Made by a program: the position numbers and the translations under genes
In this document: positions 34,638 to 42,392 of the stretch, one piece after another
Layout of the letters: every line of letters starts with the position of its first letter
Numbering within the stretch: position 1 is the first letter of the stretch
The notes under the pieces: generated by a model
What the model saw: only the letters and a program-made list of their open reading frames with translations
Told to the model about the DNA's origin: nothing
Databases searched by the model: none
Assembly: GCA_905182135.1 (NCBI GenBank)
Contig: CAJJAG010000006.1
Location: forward strand, 248,001 to 312,000
DNA length: 64,000 nucleotides
From: an uncultured Acidimicrobiaceae bacterium
GTDB taxonomy: Bacteria; Actinomycetota; Acidimicrobiia; Acidimicrobiales; UBA10347
Direction of reading: 5' to 3'

Positions 34638-36059
34638 TCAGCCCGAAAGGAGCGCTTCACCCATCGAACGCAGTTTGGCCCGCTGAATTTTGACACCGTT
34701 TGGACCATCAGTTACCGGGAACTCATCGACCGCGACAACCCGTACCGGGCACTTAAAGCGAGCCAAGATCTCCGCGCAGTGATCGATAACAGCCTGTTCA
34801 TCGAGCTGCACCCCGGGCGCAAGGATCACGAAGGCGACCGGCCTGGCTCCTTGTTCGCGCTCGACCGCGACCACCTGGGCTTGGTCGATCTCATCGAATC
34901 GCATGATCGCTCCCTCGACCTCGGCCGGGGCAACGAGGAAACCGCCGAGTCGCATGACATCACCGATGCGAGTGATGTACTCGAAGCTGCGGGGACCGTC
35001 CTCGACGGCAAGGTCACCCGTCTTGAACCACGGTCCGTCAAAGTTTGCCATCGTGAGCTGATGGTCGATCTCGGCGCCGCCATCGGCCAGATAACCCTCG
35101 AACAGGCTCGGACCCTGCAGCTGCAACTCATCGTCGACCACGCGCCGCTCTGCATCGGGAGAAACGAGATCGCCAGCGGCGCGCCAGCGTTTCTCTATTG
35201 GCAGGCCCGACGCACCACGAAATGCGTACAACGCTTGCACCTCGCTCATGCCATACAGGCCAGACAGAGGCACCCCGCGGGCGTCGCACCGTTCAACGAT
35301 GCCATCAAGCGCGCTGTTGAAGCGGGCGTAGCCAGACGATTGGACAGAAGACAGGTCCCAGTCGGTTGCAAGCAAGCGATGGAACATGTCATCGCTTCCG
35401 TGCAAGGACGTAACGCCATGCTCCTGAACCAGCCGCCCAGTCTCTTCGGCGTCGAAAGCGGTCGGCATAATCACTGTCGCATGGCCTGCAAGTGCTCCCC
35501 AAAGTACCGTGAATCCAAAGACGCCACAAAGCGGCACTGGGACCATGACCACCGATTCGTTGCCATAACCAAACGCCGTAGCCACATCCGCAGCATGGGC
35601 CGCTATCGAACGCTGCTGGTGCACCACCAACTTGGGCGCACTCGTTGTCCCTGATGTCGTAAAAATCACAAACCGGTCGTCGGCTGTGGGTGGGGTCAGG
35701 TCCGGCTCATCGTCGGTTTGGGGCGGAAGGTCAGCAGCGCTGCGTACAACCATGCGGGCACCGGAACGTTCAATGATTGAGTCAGCAAGCGCAGGGGCGA
35801 AACGCGCATTGACCGACATCACCACGAAACCACCGAGTGCCGCAGCGGCCAGCATGTCCACGTACAGCGCTCCGTTCTGCAGCTGCACAGCGATGCGATC
35901 GCCCCGCCGTATCCCGGCGGCAGCCAGGTCCGAGGCTAGCGCTCGCCCTGAAGCCATGATCTCGGCGCAGTAGCGCTTGTTGCCATGCTCGTCAACCATG
36001 ACCGACCTCGACTGACCAAGCAGCTCTACAACTGTCTCGGCTCGTACCACGCTCGTCAT
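34638..36059 (-). CDS. AMP-dependent acyl-CoA ligase/synthetase
   Basis: A 473-residue adenylating enzyme that should activate a carboxylic acid to its CoA thioester. The phosphate loop IFTTSGTTSAPK, the A5-type GLYGMSEV, the hinge region YITRIGDVMRLGG and the catalytic lysine region GPNGVKIQRAKLR are present. The N-terminal domain is short, so the protein is slightly smaller than most FadD-type enzymes. The ATG at 36057-36059 follows GGGGGTGG. Substrate unknown; the VOC gene lies downstream. Confidence 0.86.
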   Translation of the reverse strand: MTSVVRAETVVELLGQSRSVMVDEHGNKRYCAEIMASGRALASDLAAAGIRRGDRIAVQLQNGALYVDMLAAAALGGFVVMSVNARFAPALADSIIERSGARMVVRSAADLPPQTDDEPDLTPPTADDRFVIFTTSGTTSAPKLVVHQQRSIAAHAADVATAFGYGNESVVMVPVPLCGVFGFTVLWGALAGHATVIMPTAFDAEETGRLVQEHGVTSLHGSDDMFHRLLATDWDLSSVQSSGYARFNSALDGIVERCDARGVPLSGLYGMSEVQALYAFRGASGLPIEKRWRAAGDLVSPDAERRVVDDELQLQGPSLFEGYLADGGAEIDHQLTMANFDGPWFKTGDLAVEDGPRSFEYITRIGDVMRLGGFLVAPAEVEGAIMRFDEIDQAQVVAVEREQGARPVAFVILAPGVQLDEQAVIDHCAEILARFKCPVRVVAVDEFPVTDGPNGVKIQRAKLRSMGEALLSG

Positions 36060-36129
36060 ACGCCACCCCCACATCTGTGGACCAGCGAACCTGCACAACG
36101 CTCGGTGTAGCTCTTGGCTCGGCCGAAAG

Positions 36130-37218
36130 TCATGCTGTGGCCTCGGCCAATGCGGGGATAATTCGTTCGCCGACCGAGCGGATGATCTCGAAACGCGGTT
36201 CAAGTGGAGGAAGCAACATCATCTGATCAATGCCGACCTGTTCGAGGCCCAACAAGCGCTCCACAATGACATCCTCAGTGCCCACAAGGCATGAGGATTG
36301 AATCAGGGCCTTAGTCACAAACCGTTCTTCTTCTGGAAGCACCCAGCTGTTGTGGCCAGCGTGAACACGCTGATGACGGATCTCGTCAGGGGTCTGCTCC
36401 AGCAATGCTGTGTAGTCGTCCCAGACATCGAGCACTGCCGGGTTGCGCGGCAGACGACCGAAGTTGCGCCACTGGTCATAGCTGTAGTGCAGGCTTGCAA
36501 TTGCGAAAGCACCGCACAAGTAACGCACCCGATCAGAGTCAACCGCCTCGCCCGGTTCGAGTACGACAATCGTGTTCAACGTGGTGGCCGGGAAGGTCGC
36601 TCGGTCGAGGGACCTGCCAACCTCGGCCGCTCCGCGTTCGACACCACGCCATAAGCCTTCGGCTAATGCAGCATCTGGCGGGACCGACAGCACCAGGCCA
36701 TCGCCATGTTTACCTGCGAGTGCCAACGACTTCGGACCAAACCCCGACACGTACATCGGAATGGGATCGTCAAAGTTCACAAAGCCGGCGTCAGGCATGA
36801 TGTGGCGCACTGGCGACGTTCTGCCCTTCCAGGTAACCATCGCCTCATCGCCAGCGAGCAGCGGCTTCAGCTCGGACAAGTACTGATCAAACTCGGCGAT
36901 TGTCATGGGCTTGTGGCCCATGATGCGCATAGCCGTGTTCCCGGTCCCGATGCCACAAAAGGTGCGTCCCGGCGCGATCTGGTTAATCGTCGCCATCGAG
37001 GCAGCAGTAACTGGAGCGGGCCGGGTGGCCGCCACCGACACACCCGTGCCGATCTTGATCGTCGACGTACGGTCAGCGGCTAGCGCTGCCGTCGCGTACG
37101 CGTCGCTCCAGATCATCTGACTATCGGCAAACCAGGCATGAGTAAACCCAAGCCGCTCGGCCTCCACGACATAGTCGATGTCATCGATCTTGCTTGCAAC
37201 ACAAATCCCTAGCTTCAT
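36130..37218 (-). CDS. LLM-class F420-dependent oxidoreductase
   Basis: A 362-residue luciferase-like enzyme. The start MKLGICVASKIDDIDYVVEA and the segments GFTHAWFADSQMIWSDAY, IKIGTGVSVAATR and GIGTGNTAMRIMG resemble F420-dependent members such as the mer-like and phthiodiolone reductase-like groups. It likely transfers hydride from F420H2 to an unknown substrate. ATG 37216-37218 was chosen; a GTG precedes it directly. The acyl-CoA ligase starts 70 bp downstream, so co-transcription is plausible. Confidence 0.86.
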   Translation of the reverse strand: MKLGICVASKIDDIDYVVEAERLGFTHAWFADSQMIWSDAYATAALAADRTSTIKIGTGVSVAATRPAPVTAASMATINQIAPGRTFCGIGTGNTAMRIMGHKPMTIAEFDQYLSELKPLLAGDEAMVTWKGRTSPVRHIMPDAGFVNFDDPIPMYVSGFGPKSLALAGKHGDGLVLSVPPDAALAEGLWRGVERGAAEVGRSLDRATFPATTLNTIVVLEPGEAVDSDRVRYLCGAFAIASLHYSYDQWRNFGRLPRNPAVLDVWDDYTALLEQTPDEIRHQRVHAGHNSWVLPEEERFVTKALIQSSCLVGTEDVIVERLLGLEQVGIDQMMLLPPLEPRFEIIRSVGERIIPALAEATA

Positions 37219-37328
37219 CACTTGAGCTTGGCAGGCATGCCGCTCGCCTACCGAATTGTGGTGTCAGAGTCTCAAGAATTACGAGAAAAACACTGCAATC
37301 GTCTATAAAATTCTTGCTCCCCCTTTTG

Positions 37329-37361
37329 GGATTCTTGGCACTACTGGGGTGCCAAGAATCC
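37329..37361. other. strong isolated hairpin
   Basis: A perfect 13-bp inverted repeat (GGATTCTTGGCAC at 37329-37341, complement at 37349-37361) encloses a 7-nt loop. It lies about 110 bp upstream of the LLM gene start and far from any gene end on the plus strand. It may be a terminator of a lost gene, or a structured upstream element. Confidence 0.4.
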
Positions 37362-37762
37362 AGTGAGGGAGGAAGCGGCCCACGCGCGAGTTGACGTTCG
37401 GTGGACTCGCGGCCCCACACGTCACGGGATCTTCGGCGTTGACGGCTCCCCAGCGTATTCATCCACAACAGCGCTAACGCCCCCGGGTTGTTAACTGTCT
37501 ACAACAAAGACGCTCGAGGCAAACGTAGAACCGGCCGCCTTCCAGTAAATACCGATGGCGGCGCTTGGCTTACAGCGAACCAATCAGTACCTCAGGTCTG
37601 CGCCAGATCTCCCAGAACGTTCCGCAACATGGCGGTGACGCCGACTCGCGTTAGGACCCAACAACCCAAAGACCGCCTACACCTGCGCATACCGCGCACC
37701 CAGCATCTCCGGCGTGACCGTCCTGTGCCGCTAAGAAGTCTCCCTGATTCGCCTTCGTCGCC
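37362..37762. other. intergenic, no intact gene
   Basis: Short overlapping frames are present on both strands, none with a ribosome site or family match. The right end runs into a decayed acyl-CoA ligase, so part of this DNA may be the lost front of that gene. Confidence 0.35.
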
Positions 37763-38150
37763 TTGTCGACAAACATCGATCTCATACCCACTCAGATAAA
37801 GCGCTTTGTCGATCAGCCTGATGATGTAAAAGTCGCTTCCAAGGGGCAGCACTCGACCTGGTCATACGTGTCGCTGCGCCATGCCCACCCGTTGTTACCC
37901 AGGCCCTCATCGACTGGTGGGGCCAAAGATCACCGAGTACTACGGCTGGACCGGGGGCTCGGTCGTCTCCGTGAACAGTACCGAGCAATGGATGACCAAC
38001 GATGCCAGCATCGGCCAAGCCGTGCCAAACATCGAGATCATGGTCACCGCCGAGGACGACAAACCAAGTGGGCCGAATAAGTCAGGAGATATCTACTTTT
38101 ATACCCAAATGGGAACCGATTTTGAATATCACAACGCGCCGTTTCGGCGC
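37763..38150 (+). pseudogene. decayed acyl-CoA ligase fragment
   Basis: One frame reads PTQIKRFVDQPDDVK, like the segment before the central core of acyl-CoA ligases. A second frame from about 37900 reads VGPKITEYYGWTGG, then a NDASIGQAVPNIEIMV segment, a GPNKSGDIYF segment and GTDFEYHNAP, which follow the order of motifs in FadD-like enzymes (EYYG-T-G, GSVG, GEI-F). No start, phosphate loop or C-terminal domain remains. It is the clearest decayed gene in this 1.5 kb gap. Confidence 0.6.
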
Positions 38151-38156
38151 CGATAC

Positions 38157-38188
38157 CGCAATGTTGCATTAACGCAATGTTGCATTAA
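38157..38188. repeat. two tandem 16-bp repeats
   Basis: The unit CGCAATGTTGCATTAA occurs twice without a spacer, directly after the decayed ligase. Each unit contains the palindrome-like GCAATGTTGC. It may be a slippage duplication. Confidence 0.7.
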
Positions 38189-38753
38189 ATGGCCGCACCG
38201 GGCGTGCCGCCATCGTGGCGACCGTGGCTGCGATCGGCACCCTTTGCCTTGGGCACGTATCGGTGGGCGGACTCAGTTGACGGAATCGGTCAGGGTCCAA
38301 CACCGCCGACATTTTCATCTCGCCAGCCCACGCAGCAGCACTCGATCAGCTGGCTTGGGTCGGACCGGTTCGCTGGCCAACTCGGCGGGCAAGACCAGCC
38401 GCAGGTATCTATCTTCAGCGAGGACACCGTTGAGACAGACATCACTGTCTCGACGCCGCATCCGCCGAGACAGTCCTCGATTGGAAACCCAACGGGATTG
38501 TATTGAACCGTCCCCGTGGCGGCTTCTCCATTGGTGCCGCACCACTCATCGTGATCTACAGCGAACTTGAAGCGTCATTTCACATCAACGTGGGCCTAGT
38601 CAAACCCGAACCAGAACCGACACCTGCGCGAACGCGAGAACCCATTCCAACAGCTACCCAGCTCGAGTCGCCGACCGGTGACTCGCCCAGCGCTAGCAGG
38701 TGAAGAAGAGCGCCGTAGCGCTGCCACGCTGAGCACGTAGAATCACAGTCGTT
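38189..38753. other. intergenic with protein-like fragments
   Basis: No intact gene. One frame reads like a signal peptide (AAIVATVAAIGTLCLGHVSV); another from about 38470 reads FSIGAAPLIVIYSELEASF followed by a Pro/Glu/Thr-rich tail to a stop near 38703. These could be pieces of a secreted protein, but no family can be named. Confidence 0.3.
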
Positions 38754-38948
38754 ATGGCCAAGACACCGCGAAAGTTGAAGAAGGCTCGAGCGCGTCATGC
38801 ACAATCATGCGATGGCAAACAACCACACAAATCCAAGCGTGAAGCCCAAGACGTCGCTAAAAAATTGCATTCCGACCGAGGACGTCGTGGCTTGCAGGCC
38901 TACAACTGTCAGACCTGCGGCAAATGGCACCTCGGCAACAAGCGCTAG
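38754..38948 (+). CDS. small basic zinc-ribbon-like protein
   Basis: A 64-residue, lysine/arginine-rich protein with Cys19 and a C-terminal YNCQTCGKWHLG, where CxxC plus His form a likely zinc site with the earlier Cys. Similar small proteins with the ending C-x-x-C-x-x-W/F-H-L occur widely in phages and actinobacteria; function unknown, perhaps nucleic acid binding. A TAGAAT lies 10 nt before the ATG, consistent with a very short leader. It stands alone in gene-poor DNA. Confidence 0.7.
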   Translation: MAKTPRKLKKARARHAQSCDGKQPHKSKREAQDVAKKLHSDRGRRGLQAYNCQTCGKWHLGNKR

Positions 38949-38973
38949 CGGGTAGTCCGACCTGAATCAGCCG

Positions 38974-38998
38974 ATGACCCCTCCAGACCGAGGGTCAT
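38974..38998. terminator. hairpin after zinc-ribbon gene
   Basis: ATGACCC (38974-38980) pairs with GGGTCAT (38992-38998) around an 11-nt loop, 26 nt after the stop of the small basic protein. No T-run follows. A role as 3' end is plausible but weak. Confidence 0.3.
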
Positions 38999-39771
38999 AC
39001 CTGGTACCTGATACAGATCATGCGCGAGCCCTGCTACTCAACGATCCCTCTACGTCGACAATCCCGCAACCCATCGCGAAGACAGCTGAAGAGTTCGCCG
39101 CCATTGCTATCCAGGGAGTCATTGCAGCTGCGGCTAACCATGGCATCTGGCGAGGTGCGGCCACGCTCGTGAACTGGATCGAGAGCGGAGACAACGGGCT
39201 GATCGAGCACCTGATGTATGAAGTACATCTGGCAGTGGAGCGTCAGCTCGTCAAACGAGTATTCAGTCAGCCATCCAATAGTTATCGCTCTGTTCCAGCT
39301 ACAGGGGTGTTTTTTCCATTCACTGAAGCTGCTACGCGACCACCGCAACGACCTGTGTCGTGCCGACGAATTGTCCAACCGTCTGGCGTCTGGACAATTT
39401 ATTGTGAATGGGCTCAGACCTCACAGCCCGAGAAGTTGAGGAGTTTGGTCTGCTGGTCGGCGCCAATGTGCCGAACCAGGTCCCAGCTGCGGGCCAGCAT
39501 GTCAGCCGGCGCGATACCAGCGCGTCGACTTGGGCAAGTCACCCATACCGGACATTTCTGCGGTGCCATCGAAACCGCTTGAATTTTCAGGGCATGTGCG
39601 GATTACAGGGTGGACTTCTGACCAAGCCACATCGGGGGCAACCTCTGCACCGACCAGCGGACTGAGAAGGGCACTGACCTGGCCGCTCTGCGGGCACGCG
39701 ATGAGCCCGTGATTGACCGTAATGACGCGACACCGTTTGGATCGAGCGTCACCGCCGAGTTGAGTGGAGGT
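38999..39771. other. intergenic, possible gene remnant
   Basis: A plus-strand frame opening at 38974 reads protein-like for about 95 residues (TAEEFAAIAIQGVIAAAANH, then IEHLMYEVHLAVERQLVKRVF) and then becomes incoherent. It has no ribosome site, starts inside a hairpin and matches no family known to me. The stretch 39270-39771 shows no convincing gene. Confidence 0.3.
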
Positions 39772-40566
39772 ATGCAGCGCACCGAAGCGACCCCTGACCA
39801 CCCCGTGCACATAGCGATCGCTGACGGCATCGCCACAGTCACCATGCACAGACCGGACGCCCGCAACGCCATTAACCCAGCGATGCGACGGGCACTTTGG
39901 TCTTCGCTAAAGGACCTCGAGGCGAACGACGAGGTGCAGGTGATGATCCTCACCGGAACCGACCCGGCGTTCACAGCGGGACTCGACTTGAAGATGATTG
40001 GTCAAGATCGAACAAGCTTGCTCAGCGACGAACCGTCGGGCAGCTCGCCACCGTTCCCATCTCGATCTAAGCCGTTAATCGGCGCCATAAACGGCGTGGC
40101 CATCACGGGGGGGTTTGAGCTCGCACTCAACTGTGACTTCCTGATCGCCTCCGAGCACGCCCGATTCGCCGATACCCATGCGCGGGTCGGCGTGATGCCT
40201 GGCTGGGGTTTGACCGCCCTGCTCAGCGACGCTGTCGGCCGCTCCCGCGCCCGCCAGATCTCACTAACCGGAGATTTCGTTACCGCCGACCAGGCATTGG
40301 CATGGGGTCTAGTAAATGAGGTCGTCCCTCATCGCGCATTGATGGATCGCACCTATGGGCTTGCTGCGTCGATTGTTGACAACGACCAGCTCGGCGTTCG
40401 CCAGATGCTCGCTACCTATGCAAGCCAGGAGGCGAGTGCTCTAGGCCCGATATGGGACCTCGAGTCACAGGGCTCCGCCGCGTTCGCAAAAATGACAACG
40501 CCGGGCGCAGATGTTGCAGCCCGACGCAAATCGATTATGGAGCGAGGACGCTCGCAGCTCGGCTAA
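39772..40566 (+). CDS. enoyl-CoA hydratase/isomerase family protein
   Basis: A 264-residue crotonase-fold protein. The oxyanion-hole segments are GTDPAFTAGLDLKMIG and INGVAITGGFELALNCDFLIAS; the latter carries GG-E at the first catalytic glutamate region, and HARVGVMPGWGLTALL follows. It would hydrate or isomerise an acyl-CoA. ATG 39772 follows GGAGG, but with only 1 nt spacing; GTG 39709 in frame is the alternative. It is isolated, so the pathway is not clear. Confidence 0.85.
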   Translation: MQRTEATPDHPVHIAIADGIATVTMHRPDARNAINPAMRRALWSSLKDLEANDEVQVMILTGTDPAFTAGLDLKMIGQDRTSLLSDEPSGSSPPFPSRSKPLIGAINGVAITGGFELALNCDFLIASEHARFADTHARVGVMPGWGLTALLSDAVGRSRARQISLTGDFVTADQALAWGLVNEVVPHRALMDRTYGLAASIVDNDQLGVRQMLATYASQEASALGPIWDLESQGSAAFAKMTTPGADVAARRKSIMERGRSQLG

Positions 40567-40626
40567 CTAATTATTGGGAGCACCAACCGGCTTTAGGCGC
40601 TGCGGCGTGCCCATGAATGCGAGCTA

Positions 40627-40917
40627 TCAGCGGACGATTTGGCCGACGATGAGCTCTGGTTGCACGTTGGTGTAATTCGGCACGTCGCCCATGATGGCAG
40701 CGCCGTGTTCCTTCAGTGCAGCGTCGAGGGCTTCCTGGCTTTCGACGTGGGCCCAACCAATGGCTTCCCAAGCGCCGGCACCCACCGATGTTGCACCCCA
40801 TCCCTTGCAGTCGTCGCCTAGTGCGTCGGCCAGCATCGGCATGTGAGTCGAGCAGTAATAGTCCATGTCGAACGTGGAGTCATCGGTCTTTGGGTACATG
40901 ATGTGAACAGAGATCAT
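40627..40917 (-). CDS. EthD family protein
   Basis: A 96-residue ferredoxin-like alpha+beta barrel protein. VHIMYPKTDDSTFDMDYYCS followed by THMPMLADALG is the EthD hallmark (strand, then the D-x-x-Y-Y-x-x-x-H helix). EthD was first seen with the ETBE-degrading P450 system; many relatives have unknown roles. ATG 40915-40917 fits the domain edge, and CATAAT lies 6 nt upstream, a possible leaderless start. It converges with the hydratase gene. Confidence 0.8.
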   Translation of the reverse strand: MISVHIMYPKTDDSTFDMDYYCSTHMPMLADALGDDCKGWGATSVGAGAWEAIGWAHVESQEALDAALKEHGAAIMGDVPNYTNVQPELIVGQIVR

Positions 40918-41414
40918 GCTCGCATTATGCCACGCCATCAGAGCAGATGCTTGTGGCCCTCTCACCCCAGCAAGGTTGTGAGTTGCTTACGACTACTGAT
41001 CTGATGGTCGGCGGCCGGTGCCCATGCAGAGTCCACGCGGGCATCAGTTCGGCCGATGAGCACCTCGGCTGCGTCACATCGTCGGGATCGCGAAAATCGG
41101 CCTGCTCGAACAACACCGCAAGGGGCGTTCTTGCACCGCTCCTCATGAGTGACGGCGGACCCGAGGCTCGGGTTCGACCTCGTCACGCACCGCAAAAAGT
41201 GCAGCTGCACTCACTGCCACATCCTGGAAAACTCCACGCTCGATCATGGTGTGCACCGTCACGCCACGAGCCTTTTGATCTATGCCTTACAAGTCTCACA
41301 ATCTCTGATCGGCATCGAAGCTGACAGCATGGATTCCCTCTTGTTCATCACTCCTCACTTGCACTGGCGAGCACCACGGGCCACCATGGCGTTACACGCA
41401 CTAAGGGGCCAGCT
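40918..41414. other. intergenic, no gene seen
   Basis: Several short frames exist on both strands but none shows a family pattern or ribosome site. A minus-strand stretch near 41150-41260 looks mildly protein-like (GVFQDVAVSAAALFAVRDE) and could be a remnant. Confidence 0.3.
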
Positions 41415-41825
41415 GTGAGTATCGACGAAACCACTACCAACCAAGACCAACTGTTGTGTCAGCACCTTGCCGACGCCGAGTTCGGCAAAATCGGCCGACG
41501 TACCTTCTTCGACTACCGAGACACCGGCCTCGAAGCAGCCACCAACGGCAAGTACCGAGCCAAGGTCATGCGCGCTACCGACGTCATGGAAGACACGGGC
41601 TGGCACTACCACGAATGTGACCTACAGTTCGTCTACGTGCTGAAGGGATGGGTCGACCTAGAGTTCGAAGGCGGCCGAGTCGAGCGCCTCGCCGAAGGCG
41701 CATCGTTGGCAATTCCCGGTGGGATGATCCATAACGAGATCGGCATGTCGGAAGACTACGAAGCGCTCGAAGTTGCTTCGCCTGCCGATATGGGCACTGT
41801 TCCCGTGGAGTCGCCGCAGGGATAA
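41415..41825 (+). CDS. cupin domain protein
   Basis: A 136-residue single cupin. Metal-binding motif 1 is seen as WHYHECDLQFVYVLKG (the two histidines and the E) and the second half as LAIPGGMIHNEIG with the last histidine. Function unknown; such proteins can be isomerases, dioxygenases or ligand sensors. GTG 41415 follows AAGGGG with 6-nt spacing. A broken VOC gene follows 3 nt after the stop, so the two were probably once one operon. Confidence 0.8.
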   Translation: MSIDETTTNQDQLLCQHLADAEFGKIGRRTFFDYRDTGLEAATNGKYRAKVMRATDVMEDTGWHYHECDLQFVYVLKGWVDLEFEGGRVERLAEGASLAIPGGMIHNEIGMSEDYEALEVASPADMGTVPVESPQG

Positions 41826-41827
41826 GT

Positions 41828-42256
41828 CGGTGGGCAACGATCACGTTCGACGCAATCGGCCCTCCGAATATCGCCAAATTCTGGGCAGCATCATCGGGCT
41901 ATCAGCTCGCTGCTCCTCCCCATGGCTTTTCGACATGGGGTAATTTCGCCGACTCCAATGACGTTCCAGCTGACGAGCGGGGCAACTTCATTGCGGTTGA
42001 AGACACGGACGGGGATGGCCCTTGTTTACCCTTCCTCCGTGTCCCCAAGGACAAGCCGAAAAAGAGCCGGATGCACCTTGACATTCATCGCGGAATCGAT
42101 CCCGCCACCACCACCCTCAAAGAGCACCCGGCCGCCATCAGCAAGGTCGTAGCCGAACTTGTCGAACAGGGCGAGTCCGAAGGCGAACACTTAAACGAAG
42201 ACACCCTTTGAACGGTGCTGACCGACCCTGAGGGAAACGAGTTCTGCGTCGTCTGA
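41828..42256 (+). pseudogene. VOC family gene with internal stop and no start
   Basis: One open frame reads WATITFDAIGPPNIAKFWAA, FSTWGNFAD, FLRVPKDKPKKSRMHLDIH and, after an in-frame TGA at 42209-42211, TVLTDPEGNEFCVV and a final TGA. This is a complete glyoxalase-like VOC protein in which the residue before TVLTDPEGNEF, usually Trp (TGG), is TGA. No ATG/GTG/TTG start is available in frame before the fold. A single-base nonsense change in a former partner of the cupin gene is the simplest reading. Confidence 0.68.
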
Positions 42257-42286
42257 CTCAACCACCTACTTGTCTATTCGTATCAA

Positions 42287-42380
42287 CCACCTGTGTCGAC
42301 AACCATCTGTGTCGACAACCATCTGTGTCTGACACAGATGATGTAACCATCTGTGTCAGACACAGATGATGCAGATGATG
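42287..42380. repeat. palindromic GTGTC-W-GACAC repeats, site B
   Basis: Two perfect palindromes occur here: 42320-42340 (CATCTGTGTC, T, GACACAGATG) and 42348-42368 (same arms, central A). They are preceded by two half-units ending CTGTGTCGAC and followed by extra GATGATG copies. The cluster lies between the 3' end of the broken VOC gene and the stop of the convergent amidohydrolase, 13 bp away. Confidence 0.85.
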
Positions 42381-42392
42381 CGACCGCCAGGG

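Noticed and set aside
37592..37720. Minus-strand stretch resembling a broken ABC ATPase loop (GLLGPN)
   Set aside because: Only six residues match and both flanks are incoherent.
38974..39582. 202-codon plus frame
   Set aside because: Starts inside a hairpin, loses coherence after about 95 codons and matches no family; noted as a possible remnant only.
42209..42211. Selenocysteine or readthrough at the VOC TGA
   Set aside because: The relatives have Trp, not Cys, at this site, no selenium genes are nearby, and the gene also lacks a start; a pseudogene is simpler.
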